Below, in pieces: positions 41,745 to 50,414 of a stretch of DNA of 64,000 nt. The stretch comes from Nocardia flavorosea (GTDB taxonomy: Bacteria > Actinomycetota > Actinomycetes > Mycobacteriales > Mycobacteriaceae), in assembly GCF_015477805.1 (NCBI RefSeq), contig NZ_JADLQL010000004.1:558001-622000 (forward strand), read 5' to 3'. Every line of letters starts with the position of its first letter. Positions within the stretch are counted from its first letter, which is position 1. Position numbers and translations under genes: made by a program. The notes under the pieces were generated by a model, which saw only the letters and a list, made by a program, of their open reading frames with translations, did not search any database and was not told the DNA's origin.

Positions 41745-42947
41745 TCACCAGGCCACGAGAAGTTTCTCCGGGCCCCGCACCAGCAACCCCGACTTCCACG
41801 GGACCTGATCCTCCGGCACCGCGAGCCGCAGCCCCGGGAACCGTTCCAGCAATGCTTCCATCGCGACTTGCAGTTCGATCCGCGCCAGTTGCGCGCCGAG
41901 GCAGTGATGCGCCCCATACCCGAACGCGATATGCGGATTGCGCTGCCGGGTGAGATCGAGTGTTTCGGGATCCTCGAACACTGCTTCGTCCCGGTTGGCG
42001 GACTGGGTGTGCACGAACACCGCGTCTCCTGCCCGCACCGTGACCCCGCTGAGCACCACATCCTCGGTCGCGATCCGCGGCTGCCCACCCCCGGATCCGA
42101 GCTGGGTGTGGCGCAGCAGTTCCTCGACCGCGCCCGGGACCAGCTCCGGGTCGGCCTGCAACTGGTCCCAGTATTCGCGCTGGGTGAGCAGGATGTAGGT
42201 GAAGTTCGCGATCTGGTTGGCGGTGGTCTCGTGGCCCGCGATGAGGATCCCGACCCCCAGGTTCACCAGTTCCTTCTCGCTCAGCCGGTCCTCGTTGTCG
42301 CGAGCCGCGACCAGGGCGCCGAGCAGGTCGTCGGTGGGGTTTTCCCGGCGCTGGGCGACCTGCTCGGCGAGATAGCCCTCGAGCGAGGCCCGGGCGGCTT
42401 CGATCTGCTCGCGGGTGTAGGCGGTGGTGGACAGGATCGCATCGGAGAAATCCCGGAAACGATGCTGTTCCCGGGCCGGTACGCCGAGCATTTCGCAGAT
42501 CACGGTGACCGGCAGCGGCAGCGCCAGGCTCTGCACCAGATCGGCGGGGGAACCGGCCTGCTCCATCGCACCTAGTTTCTCGTCCACGATCTGCCGGGTG
42601 CGCGGGCGCAGTTCCGCCACCCGGCGGCCGGTGAATGCCTTGGCCACCAGTTTGCGCAACCGGCTGTGCTCGGGCGGATCGAAACTCAGCAGCGAATCGG
42701 CTTGCGCGGGCGCAGGAGTGGCGCGCGGGACGTCTTCGCGGCCGACGGTCGCCGCGCGGCTGAACCGCGGATCGCCGAGCACCGTGCGCACGTCGTCGTA
42801 GCGGGTGACCAGCCAGCCTTGGCCGCCGTAGGGCAATTCGACCCGGCTGACCGGCTCTTCGCGGCGCAGTTCTGCGTAGAGCGGGTCCATATCGAGACGA
42901 GTCGGTGCACCGAAGGGGTAGCGGCGCACCTCGGTGTTCACGGTCAT
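41745..42947 (-). CDS. cytochrome P450
   Basis: A 400-residue soluble bacterial P450. The I-helix oxygen-binding motif AGHETT is at 237-242, the ExxR-type motif EELLR at 275-279, and the haem loop FGYGAHHCLG at 342-351 with the proximal ligand Cys349. It hydroxylates an unknown substrate and needs separate ferredoxin and reductase, which are not encoded nearby. Regulated probably by the upstream TetR gene, which faces the same direction with a palindrome between. Confidence 0.95.
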   Translation of the reverse strand: MTVNTEVRRYPFGAPTRLDMDPLYAELRREEPVSRVELPYGGQGWLVTRYDDVRTVLGDPRFSRAATVGREDVPRATPAPAQADSLLSFDPPEHSRLRKLVAKAFTGRRVAELRPRTRQIVDEKLGAMEQAGSPADLVQSLALPLPVTVICEMLGVPAREQHRFRDFSDAILSTTAYTREQIEAARASLEGYLAEQVAQRRENPTDDLLGALVAARDNEDRLSEKELVNLGVGILIAGHETTANQIANFTYILLTQREYWDQLQADPELVPGAVEELLRHTQLGSGGGQPRIATEDVVLSGVTVRAGDAVFVHTQSANRDEAVFEDPETLDLTRQRNPHIAFGYGAHHCLGAQLARIELQVAMEALLERFPGLRLAVPEDQVPWKSGLLVRGPEKLLVAW

Positions 42948-42991
42948 GCGATCTCCCTTCCGCGGCGTCCGGCGACCGGACGACCGACCAT

Positions 42992-43007
42992 GTAAGCAGT
43001 TGCTTAC
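42992..43007. promoter_or_regulatory. TetR operator candidate
   Basis: GTAAGCAGTTGCTTAC has seven-base perfectly complementary arms around GT and lies 45 bases upstream of the P450 start. The TetR gene immediately upstream is a natural owner of this site. Confidence 0.7.
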
Positions 43008-43056
43008 TTAGCCAGAGTAAAGGTGTGCGGGATCACGCGTCAACGACGCAAAGCCG

Positions 43057-43653
43057 TTATTCCGGAGGGAATCCCGGATCATTGCGTTCCAGCAACACAC
43101 CCGCCGCACGCAGCACATACTCCGCTATCTCCGCAGGATCGGCCCCGGCCAGCGGCTCCCGGCGCAGCACCGAACGCACCATCCCGATACCGAGCAACCA
43201 GGCCAGCAACAGGTCGGCACGTAACTCCGCGCCCGCGCCATCGGTGAGCGACGACAACGCCCGGATGTACTCCTCCCCCAGTTCCCGGCGTATCACCGAC
43301 GCACTCGCCTCGTGCCCGCTCGACCGCAACGCCGCCTGCAACCAGCTCCCGTGCGCCGCCGCCGCACCCGGCTCCAGCGCCTGCTCCAGCAACCGGGCCA
43401 GCAACGTCTCCACGGACCCGGATTCCAGCAGCGACCGGCCCCGATCGGTCATCGTCGACCGGAACAGCTCATCCTTGTTCCCGAAATACCGGAACAGCAG
43501 AGCCTGATTCACCCCCGCCCGGGTCGCGATATCACGGACAGTCGCCCGCTCGTAGCCCCGCTCCGCGAACAATTCCCGCGCCGCCTCCAGAATCGCGGCC
43601 CTGGTCGCCGCGGAATTCCGCCGCCGGCTCGCCGGCTCGTTTCCGCCGGTCAT
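43057..43653 (-). CDS. TetR-family regulator
   Basis: A 198-residue TetR protein. DNA-binding domain: AAILEAARELFAERGYERAT, DIATRAGVNQALLFRYFGNK. The C-terminal part has LLLAWLLGIGMVRSVLRREP, a pattern of the TetR_C_8-like set. It reads towards the P450 gene and the two are separated by 109 bp with a clear palindrome, so it probably controls P450 expression. Confidence 0.93.
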   Translation of the reverse strand: MTGGNEPASRRRNSAATRAAILEAARELFAERGYERATVRDIATRAGVNQALLFRYFGNKDELFRSTMTDRGRSLLESGSVETLLARLLEQALEPGAAAAHGSWLQAALRSSGHEASASVIRRELGEEYIRALSSLTDGAGAELRADLLLAWLLGIGMVRSVLRREPLAGADPAEIAEYVLRAAGVLLERNDPGFPPE

Positions 43654-43800
43654 CCGTCCTCCGATCCGCCGCTATCCGGACATGCAGCGTAAACACATCC
43701 CGGATCGGGATAAAACCGGCAGCCCCTACCTCACCACAGCACGCGATCAGGACCGCTAGATTCTCACGGCCGCTCGGCCCGGGAACGATCCGGCGGCCGG

Positions 43801-44348
43801 TCAGCCCCGCAACATCTCCCTAGCCTCCATCAGCGCGAACCCGAGAAGGTTCAGCCCCTTCCAGTCGGCCGGGCTTTCGATTCGAGGATCGTCTGCGGTC
43901 AACCCGATCCCCAGATCCGGTCCACCGGGCTCGCTTCCACCAACACCCGGTTTCCGGTGTGCAGCAGGAATCGACGCAAATCCTCATGCTGACCGAATTT
44001 CGCCAGGTTACCGTTCACCACAATGCCGAACCGGTGCCGTTCCCACGTCTCGTCGGAGAACCCGCGGATACTGCGCCCCAATTTCTTGGCCGCTCCCGGA
44101 TGCTGCGCTGCCACAATCTTTTCCGCAAGATCGTGGTCATCGAAAAGCAACGCCTTCCGCCACATCATGTAGTGCTCGGCTGTCGCAAAATCCACGCCGT
44201 CGACGGTGAACCGCACCGGCCACCATTGGCTCAGACAATTCGCACCGACCCTCCCATCCGGACGCGGTTGGTGCCCCCAGAAGGGCAGATACTTCACCCG
44301 TTCACCATCGGATGCGGCGATCAACTCGCCGACACTGCGCGCTTGCAT
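43801..44348 (-). pseudogene. NADAR-family gene with frameshift
   Basis: The NADAR/YbiA family are N-glycosidases of ADP-ribose-related metabolites (riboflavin biosynthesis by-products in YbiA). The first 149 residues read normally (LSQWWPVRFTVDGVDFATAE, HYMMWRKALLFDD, FGIVVNGNLAKFGQHEDLRR, PVDRIWG) and then hit a stop at 43899. In the next frame the expected end continues: IGLTADDPRIESPADWKGLN then LLGFALMEAREMLRG and stop at 43801. A C4 run where a C5 run would restore the frame (at about 43909-43912) explains the break. Either a true pseudogene or a homopolymer error. Confidence 0.85.
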
Positions 44349-44413
44349 TCGACGAGTCTGTCCCCAACTCGCCGGAAAAGCACCAGGTTTTCGCCGCGAC
44401 CGAAGCCGTGCGG

Positions 44414-45199
44414 TCAGCGCCAGTGCACGTCACCGACCGCAGCGGCTTCACCGCCGCCATCGGCGAAAACGATCTGACCCGTGACGAACCGGTTGTCCGC
44501 ACCGGCCAGCCAGCAGATCAGCTCGGCCACCCATTCCGGCCGGCCGGGAAATCCCCCGAACGGTTGCGGAGCGGCGGATTCCACCGCCTCCCGGGTGGCC
44601 TCATCGGCGAAAATCCACGCGGCGGCGGGCGTATCCACCACTCCCGGCGCGACGATATTCAGCGCGATCCCCGCCCCCGCCCACTCCGGTGCCGGCGCGA
44701 CCGTGCGCACCCACCGATTCAATGCGCGTTTCGCGACACCGTATCCACCGGCCGGCCCGGCCAGAGACGGATCGGCATCGAGATAGGCGACCGCCGCGGC
44801 CTCGTCACCGTCGAGACACATCTGCACCGCCCGCTCATCCATCGGGGACAGTGCCGACGTGGACGATACGGCCACGGCCCGCGGCGCGGGGCTCTGCGCC
44901 AGCAGGGGCCGCAGCCCTTCCAGGGTCGCGACCGCGCCGAAGAAGTTCGTTTCCAGCAGTCCGGTCCGGCCGCCACCGGCGACGGCGAGCACGGCGTCGA
45001 TCGGACCCCGCGCGGTGACCTGGTCCACCAGCGACTTCCGGCCGGCCGGAGTCGACAGGTCGGCCCGGATATCCGCGTCGTCGATATCGCAGCCGATCAC
45101 CTGCGCACCGCGTTCGCGAAGCATGGCAGCGGTCGCGGCACCGATACCGGAGGCCGAACCCGTGACCACATACCTACGTCCGGCAGTTCCTGGATACAT
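44414..45199 (-). CDS. SDR, hydroxysteroid dehydrogenase-like
   Basis: A 261-residue classical SDR. ATG 45199 follows GGGGAG; a GTG at 45214, overlapping the methyltransferase stop by GTGA, is the alternative start. Cofactor motif TGSASGIG at 13-20, NAD preference suggested by Asp38 in VIGCDIDD, catalytic Tyr153 and Lys157 in GGYGVAKRAL. The short form (no insertion) and MDERAVQM stretch resemble 3-alpha-hydroxysteroid dehydrogenase/carbonyl reductase enzymes. Probably co-transcribed with the methyltransferase upstream. Confidence 0.88.
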   Translation of the reverse strand: MYPGTAGRRYVVTGSASGIGAATAAMLRERGAQVIGCDIDDADIRADLSTPAGRKSLVDQVTARGPIDAVLAVAGGGRTGLLETNFFGAVATLEGLRPLLAQSPAPRAVAVSSTSALSPMDERAVQMCLDGDEAAAVAYLDADPSLAGPAGGYGVAKRALNRWVRTVAPAPEWAGAGIALNIVAPGVVDTPAAAWIFADEATREAVESAAPQPFGGFPGRPEWVAELICWLAGADNRFVTGQIVFADGGGEAAAVGDVHWR

Positions 45200-45210
45200 C
45201 GTCTCCCCAC

Positions 45211-46041
45211 TCACTGTTTACGAGCCAAGCCGGCCGATATGAGCTGATCCCATACCGACAGTTCACGCGCCGCCGAACCGATACTGCTCATCGGCAAATC
45301 GGATTCGTCGATGGTATCCGGCCGCCACAGCACCGCCGGTACGATTCCCGGTTCGAGGATCTCCAGATCGCCGAACAGCCCCCGGATTTCCTCGTCGGTG
45401 CGCCACCGCCCACGCCCGAACGTCGACTGCAGTTTCTGTTCCGCCGCCTCGGTCTCCGCATTACCGCCGGACCGGAAATGGGAAATGAATACCTGGCTCC
45501 CCGACGGAATCCGATCGCACCAATAGGAAACGACACCGCGCGGATCTTCATCGTCGTTGAGGTGGTGCAGGATCGCGCTGAACACCATCGCCACCGGCTC
45601 GTCGAAATCGATGAGCCGGCGCACCTCGGCATTGTTGTGGATCTTCTCCGGTTCGCGCACATCCGCCCGGACCACCGTGGTGCGGTCGTCGGTGGCCAGC
45701 AGCGAACGGCCGTGCGCCAGCACGATCGGGTCGTTGTCGATGTAGACGACCTTCGCCCCGTCGACGTATCGCGCCGCCACCTGGTGCACATTGTCCGCGG
45801 TCGGCAGCCCACTGCCCAGATCGATGAACTGTTTCACCCCGCTGCGGGCGATATCCCGCACACCCCGCACCAACGCCTGCCGGTTCCCGAAAGCAATGGC
45901 CACCGAGCCGGGCAGATCGACCTTGAAATGGTCACCGATCTTCTGGTCGACCGGGTAGTTGTCCTTCCCCCCGAGCAGATAGTCGTACACCCGGGCGATA
46001 CTCGGTGTATTCGGATCCACCACGCCCGCACTGTCGTTCAT
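45211..46041 (-). CDS. DUF574-type SAM methyltransferase
   Basis: A 276-residue S-adenosylmethionine-dependent methyltransferase of the actinobacterial PF04672 group. Typical order: ARVYDYLLGGKDNYPVDQKI at the start, QFIDLGSGLPTADNVHQVA as the SAM motif, VVYIDNDPIVLAHGRSLL with the acidic ribose-binding residues, and HHLNDDEDP. Start ATG 46041 (a GTG lies just before). The acceptor substrate is unknown. These genes often occur in many copies per genome in Streptomyces and Nocardia. Confidence 0.93.
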   Translation of the reverse strand: MNDSAGVVDPNTPSIARVYDYLLGGKDNYPVDQKIGDHFKVDLPGSVAIAFGNRQALVRGVRDIARSGVKQFIDLGSGLPTADNVHQVAARYVDGAKVVYIDNDPIVLAHGRSLLATDDRTTVVRADVREPEKIHNNAEVRRLIDFDEPVAMVFSAILHHLNDDEDPRGVVSYWCDRIPSGSQVFISHFRSGGNAETEAAEQKLQSTFGRGRWRTDEEIRGLFGDLEILEPGIVPAVLWRPDTIDESDLPMSSIGSAARELSVWDQLISAGLARKQ

Positions 46042-46491
46042 CACGCTCTCCCATCAACCGAGCCTCGCGCACTCATGGTATGCAGCCGCGCGAACCTCTG
46101 TCCCCGCAACCACAAATGCCCGCCCCCACCCGGCGGTCCGCACGGATTCCTGGGATCTCGACCCCTTCCGACCCGACTCATCCCCGCCCGGCTCCGGATA
46201 GACAGATGACGCCCAACGCCCTCCATAGCATTCTGTGTCCTGTGACGAGCGAGACAAGCGGCTATCCGGCGCCGGAGCAAGCTCCCCCGCCTCGTGGGCT
46301 GGGCGGACGATACCGGACAGTCGGACAAGAGCCGGATCCGTAAGCGAATCGACCTGGTGCTCCGGTCCCGTCCCGCACAGTCCAGCGAACCCGCCCTTGG
46401 CCGAGCTTCGAATCCGGCGTTCCCAGCTTTGCGGCTGACAGCGAATCCGGGCTCGGCGAACATTACGAAGGGTAAGATTGTTCATCGCGGT
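46042..46491. other. 450-bp stretch without a supported gene
   Basis: Open frames on both strands lack start signals and family-like composition. It separates two leftward genes. No repeat or promoter was recognised. Confidence 0.4.
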
Positions 46492-47142
46492 CTAAACGAA
46501 CCCGGACTCGATCAGTTCGAAACCGTTGCGCCGGACCCGGTGCCGCTGTCCGGACCCTCCGGCGACCCGGCACCAGCTGTCCACGACCAGTTCGTCGGCG
46601 TCGTCGGCGAACTCGATGGCGAAACCCCCGTACATTCCGGGGACCGGGGCCCACATCCGGTCGTTGCCTTCTTCCAGCAGCGGGCCCAATTGCGGCGGCC
46701 GGTACCGAGCTTTGCGGCACAGCTCATAGACCCGGCCGAGGATGAGGGCGTGTAGTTGCGCCTCGAGTTGGGCCAGGACGGCCGACGCGGTGGTGCGGTG
46801 CAACCGGGGTGTCAGCGAGCGTTGAAGGTACTTGTCACCGGAGGCGGCAGCGATATCGGCGGGTGTATCGCCCGCAGAGGTGCGTAAGGTACGCCAGGCA
46901 CCCAACGCGACCAGACGATCGGCGACCGCAGCGGGTGCACCGTGCCACGCGGCCTGGTGCAGCGGCGCGAACCCGGACGTGCCGCCGACCCTGGTCGAGT
47001 TCCCATACTCCGGCTCGGTCATCAGCGCGAAGACGCGGTCCCACTCACCGTTTCGCGCGGCGTCGGCGAGCTGATCACGATGTGCGACCTCGTTCTCGTA
47101 GAACGATTCACGGCTCTGGGCCCCCTGCCAGATCAATTCCAT
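46492..47142 (-). CDS. ankyrin-repeat protein
   Basis: A 216-residue protein with two or three ankyrin repeats at residues about 25-110 (RNGEWDRVFALMTEPEYGNS, TSGFAPLHQAAWHGAPAAVA, LGAWRTLRTSAGDTPADIAA). The C-terminal 100 residues form a separate domain (LRPQLGPLLEEGNDRMWAPV-like: PPQLGPLLEEGNDRMWAPVP, GGFAIEFADDADELVVDSWC). It is cytoplasmic and probably binds a protein partner. No close functional assignment. Confidence 0.85.
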   Translation of the reverse strand: MELIWQGAQSRESFYENEVAHRDQLADAARNGEWDRVFALMTEPEYGNSTRVGGTSGFAPLHQAAWHGAPAAVADRLVALGAWRTLRTSAGDTPADIAAASGDKYLQRSLTPRLHRTTASAVLAQLEAQLHALILGRVYELCRKARYRPPQLGPLLEEGNDRMWAPVPGMYGGFAIEFADDADELVVDSWCRVAGGSGQRHRVRRNGFELIESGFV

Positions 47143-47170
47143 CCGCGGAGCGTAACGCCCGGCGCACAGA

Positions 47171-47893
47171 TCAGGTCAGGCGTAGGGCGGTGAGCTTCCA
47201 ACCGGTTGCGGTGCGCTCGACCCGGCCGGCGAGGGCGAGCCGCCGGGGGCCGCGCTGGTACATGGCTATCAGCTCGAACGCGTGGTCGTCGGCCGGGAAC
47301 AATTGGAACTTGATGAGTACTGCGGCGCCCAGTGCCCGGCTGGGGGTGTGATCGCCCGCGACCAGAACACCGACCGTGTGCACCAGCGCGGACTCGCACA
47401 GGGTGTTGAGCTGCGCCACCGGGCGGCGGCGGTCCAGGACCTCCAGGAGAATCCGCAGAGCCTTTGCGACGAACTCCCGTGCTTCGCTCGGTTCGGCGCG
47501 ATCGCCGACTGTATGCGCGACGCGGTGCGCACGCCGGATCCCCGCCGGTGCGCTGCGATTGGCGCGCAGGGTTTTACGGTCGATACGAGAACGGCATTCG
47601 CCAGGTTGTGACGCGGGTGCGCAGGTCGCCACCGGGGCGGGTGAGACGGCATCACCGGCCCCGTCCTGCGTCGGCCCCGGCTCGCGACCGCTTCTCCGTG
47701 TTCTCGCCCGCACCGGCGGGGGCTCCGTCGACATTGATGCCGGCACTGCCGTCCCGGGCGATAGCGTTCGCGACGATGGCAGTCCAGATGATCGAGTTCC
47801 AGCCGGCAGTGGCCCATCCGATAACCCACCGGACGGCTCCGTCGACGGTTCGAAATCGGGAACCCGATACAGAATCGGCCGGCCATCACGCAT
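47171..47893 (-). CDS. Rv3235-like protein
   Basis: A 240-residue protein starting at ATG 47893. The first 140 residues are a Pro/Arg/Ser-rich disordered segment. The C-terminal 100 residues match a small domain of mycobacterial Rv3235-type (DUF6459) proteins: EFVAKALRILLEVLDRRRPV, AQLNTLCESALVHTV, ADDHAFELIAMYQRG and RRLALAGRVERTATGWKLTA. The family often lies near secA2/preprotein translocase genes in mycobacteria, but no translocase gene is visible here. Function unknown. Confidence 0.75.
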   Translation of the reverse strand: MRDGRPILYRVPDFEPSTEPSGGLSDGPLPAGTRSSGLPSSRTLSPGTAVPASMSTEPPPVRARTRRSGREPGPTQDGAGDAVSPAPVATCAPASQPGECRSRIDRKTLRANRSAPAGIRRAHRVAHTVGDRAEPSEAREFVAKALRILLEVLDRRRPVAQLNTLCESALVHTVGVLVAGDHTPSRALGAAVLIKFQLFPADDHAFELIAMYQRGPRRLALAGRVERTATGWKLTALRLT

Positions 47894-48124
47894 TCGACAC
47901 CCCCTCCGAAAGCGGAACACTCCACCCGCGTTCCGGTCGCGCCAGCATTGCATCGATGGATGCCGAGGTACAGAGATACCCGGGGCCTTCTCGCGAAATC
48001 ACCGTCAGCACGGCGTTTCTCGTGACGGCGGGCTTTCGGCGCGTCGTGCGCCGGTCGGTGGTGTCGGTATCGATTGCTAACTTGGATCGCTACGTCCGAT
48101 CGCACCTTGATACCGGGAGATGTT

Positions 48125-48829
48125 TTGCTCGGCCATTCCCATGCCACCAGTGGCGCCTTGGCATTCGCCACTGCCGCTACCGTCGTACCCGTCCCGGTGA
48201 TGGAATTCGTGCGCGGGCCTGTCGATGTCAGCGCGCTCGAATTGATCCTGGGTGCGTTGATCACGGCAGGCGCGGCACTGCTTCCCGATATCGACCATCC
48301 GGGCGGCACGATCGGGGATTCGCTGGGACCGTTGAGCAATGCGGTGGCAAAGGGGGTCGCAACTGTCGCCGGTGGGCATCGCAAGGGCACGCACGGGTTA
48401 CTGTTCGTCCTGCTCGCCGGCTGGGCGACCTGGGCAGGCGTGCACTATCTGGGCAGATATTTCACCCTCGGCGTCATCTTCGTCATGCTCGCCTTCGGCA
48501 TCCGGGCCCTGCACCTGACACCGCGCGGCGATTCCTTCCGCGCCTGGGGCCTGTGCGTCCTGCTGGCCGCGGGCGGCACGGTGCTGATGGACCGCTGGCT
48601 CCCGGACTCCCCGTACTGGCTCCCGTTCGCCATCGGCCTGGGCGCTCTCATCCATATCGTCGGCGACTGCCTCACCGACCGCGGCTGCCCGCTGCTGTGG
48701 CCGTTGAAGCCGCGCCTGGCGGTCCCGATCATCTCCCGCACGGGGAACAAAGTGGAGACCTGGGTCCTCACCCCGGCGATGGGCCTTGTCACGATCGCTC
48801 TTTTCTACCTGTACGCAGTACCCCAGTAA
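48125..48829 (+). CDS. YdjM-like membrane metal-dependent hydrolase
   Basis: A 234-residue integral membrane protein of the DUF457/YdjM group. TTG 48125 is taken as the start since it follows GGGAGA with good spacing and gives the usual short N-terminus MLGHSHATSGALAF; only non-ATG starts exist upstream. Metal-ligand candidates: His4 and His6 in GHSHATSG, DIDHPGG near residue 55, HRKGTHG near 85 and HIVGDCLTDRG near 180. Several TM helices. Related to phospholipase-like or lipid-remodelling enzymes, but the reaction is not established. Confidence 0.85.
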   Translation: MLGHSHATSGALAFATAATVVPVPVMEFVRGPVDVSALELILGALITAGAALLPDIDHPGGTIGDSLGPLSNAVAKGVATVAGGHRKGTHGLLFVLLAGWATWAGVHYLGRYFTLGVIFVMLAFGIRALHLTPRGDSFRAWGLCVLLAAGGTVLMDRWLPDSPYWLPFAIGLGALIHIVGDCLTDRGCPLLWPLKPRLAVPIISRTGNKVETWVLTPAMGLVTIALFYLYAVPQ

Positions 48830-48876
48830 CGCCGGTAAACAGGTCCTCCCTGAGGCTTTTGCCATAGCCTTCAGGT

Positions 48877-49590
48877 ATGACCGAGGCAGCGGAGGACCGA
48901 TATCCCCCACAGACGGGGTTCGCGGCCAAGCTCAATTGGCTTCGCGCCGGAGTGCTGGGCGCCAACGACGGGATCGTATCGACCGCGGGGCTGGTGGTGG
49001 GGGTCGCGGCAGCCGCGTCCAGTACCAGCACGATTCTCACCGCCGGAATCGCCGGGGTCAGCGCGGGCGCGATCTCCATGGCCGTCGGCGAGTACGTCTC
49101 GGTGAGCACCCAGCGTGACGCGGAGGCGGCGCTGCTCGCGCAGGAATACCGGGAGTTGAAGGAAGATCCCGCGGACGAACTGGCCGAGCTCACCGCCATC
49201 TATCACGCGAAAGGACTGTCCGCCGAAACCGCCCGGCAAGTGGCCGAAGAGCTGACCGCCTACGACGCGTTCGCCGCCCACGCCGAAGCCGAGCTCGGCC
49301 TGAACCCCGACGAGCTCACCAATCCATGGCATGCGGCGTTCTCCTCGGCAGTGGCCTTCACCCTGGGTGCGCTACTACCCCTGCTGGCCATCCTGCTGCC
49401 GCCGACCACGGCGCGGATCCCGGTCACCATCGTCGCGGTGCTGATCGCACTGGCACTGACCGGTTCGATCAGCGCCTGGCTCGGCGGCAGCAACCGGCTG
49501 CGGGCGGTGGCCCGGGTAGTATTCGGCGGCGCGCTGGCCATGGCCGTCACCTACGGCATCGGCCAACTGGCCGACGTCGCCGGTATCTGA
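48877..49590 (+). CDS. VIT1/CCC1-type transporter
   Basis: A 237-residue membrane protein of the VIT1/CCC1 family of Fe/Mn transporters. Signature WLRAGVLGANDGIVSTAGLV opens the first helix, followed by AGAISMAVGEYVSVSTQRDA and, after the cytoplasmic loop with an acidic metal-binding region (EYRELKEDPADELAELTAIY), three further helices (ALLPLLAILLPP, VTIVAVLIALALTG). It likely exports iron or manganese from the cytoplasm. ATG 48877 is the start; the gene lies 47 bp after the hydrolase gene on the same strand. Confidence 0.92.
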   Translation: MTEAAEDRYPPQTGFAAKLNWLRAGVLGANDGIVSTAGLVVGVAAAASSTSTILTAGIAGVSAGAISMAVGEYVSVSTQRDAEAALLAQEYRELKEDPADELAELTAIYHAKGLSAETARQVAEELTAYDAFAAHAEAELGLNPDELTNPWHAAFSSAVAFTLGALLPLLAILLPPTTARIPVTIVAVLIALALTGSISAWLGGSNRLRAVARVVFGGALAMAVTYGIGQLADVAGI

Positions 49591-49687
49591 CGAAATTTAA
49601 GTCGCACAGCCACTCGGCGGGTGGTCAGTCCTACGATGAAGGTGCAGTTCAGGGATAGCCGGGGGCGGCCCTGCGTTGAACTTTAAG

Positions 49688-49969
49688 TCAGCCATCGTAG
49701 CTGCGGGGCAGCCACCATCGGACCACGCCGCCCAGTGCCGGGCTGGGGTCTTTCGCTGCCTTGACTTGGCCGTACAGTGTCGAACCGGTCCGGCTGGACC
49801 ATCCGTCAGCGGTGGGCAGCAGCGGCTGGTCTCCACCGTTCGGATCGGCGGGCAAGATGGTGAACTCGATCCACCATTCCGGTGAGGAGGGTTGCCGAAG
49901 GATGCGCTCGCCGGCCTGCCGGTAGCCGGCGAGCAGGCGTGTCGCGGAGGCGTCGTCGGTGGGCGTCAA
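49688..49969 (-). CDS. hypothetical protein, coupled to toxin tail
   Basis: A 93-residue protein whose start overlaps the stop of the upstream toxin-like gene (ATGA). The sequence contains SPEWWIEFTILPADPNGGDQ and a C-terminal GGVVRWWLPRSYDG. No signal, no recognised family. In polymorphic toxin loci the gene just after the toxin usually codes for the cognate immunity protein, and size and coupling fit that here. The immunity role is inferred only from context. Confidence 0.55.
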   Translation of the reverse strand: MTPTDDASATRLLAGYRQAGERILRQPSSPEWWIEFTILPADPNGGDQPLLPTADGWSSRTGSTLYGQVKAAKDPSPALGGVVRWWLPRSYDG

Positions 49970-50190
49970 CTCTGGAAATCCATTCTCACGTGATTGATCT
50001 CGCCCTTGTCGACCAGGGCCTGGAGTTCAGGGGTCAGAGTAGTGGCATTGTCGGTGATGAGCACGAACTCGTAGCCGTTGGCCTGGCAATACGCCAGGTC
50101 ATCTCGGATCTGGCCGGTGAGTGCCTGCCGCTGGAACCCTCCGGTTCCCGGACCTCGCCGACAGCCACGATCAAGTCCCGAACTCAGCAC
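49966..50190 (-). CDS. toxin-like C-terminal domain, 5' truncated
   Basis: A 74-residue frame opening at GTG 50190. The coherent part reads GQIRDDLAYCQANGYEFVLI then TDNATTLTPELQALVDKGEI and NHVRMDF, strongly like the tail of restriction-endonuclease-fold toxins at the C-terminus of large polymorphic or type VII toxins. The large N-terminal part is absent, so this is either an orphan toxin tail or a pseudogene. It overlaps the next gene by ATGA, suggesting an effector/immunity pair. Confidence 0.5.
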   Translation of the reverse strand: MLSSGLDRGCRRGPGTGGFQRQALTGQIRDDLAYCQANGYEFVLITDNATTLTPELQALVDKGEINHVRMDFQS

Positions 50191-50414
50191 CGGACGTCCG
50201 ATGCCGACGCTGTTGTTACGCCCCCGGAGGGGAGGCTCGGAACGACAGCGTCTGCGGTCCGTCGCGGGCGAGTGGTACCGAGATCACGAGCACCACAGCG
50301 GATTCTGCTCACGGTCGCCGCGGAAGCGGTGGTATCTCGTTGGGCCGATACGGCCGGCAGGGATTTATTCGAAGTGAACCAGCGATATGTCGCATATTTT
50401 GCTGTACTGGGCGG

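Noticed and set aside
46054..46485. Minus-strand frame of 143 codons
   Set aside because: No ribosome-binding site, rich in Arg and Ser, no family-like pattern.
49591..49690. Insertion-element end repeats (repeated TTTAAGTC)
   Set aside because: Only one 8-base direct repeat; no transposase gene or inverted ends.
50121..50414. N-terminal extension of the 269-residue protein
   Set aside because: Composition is unlike the rest and no start signal; likely run-on frame.
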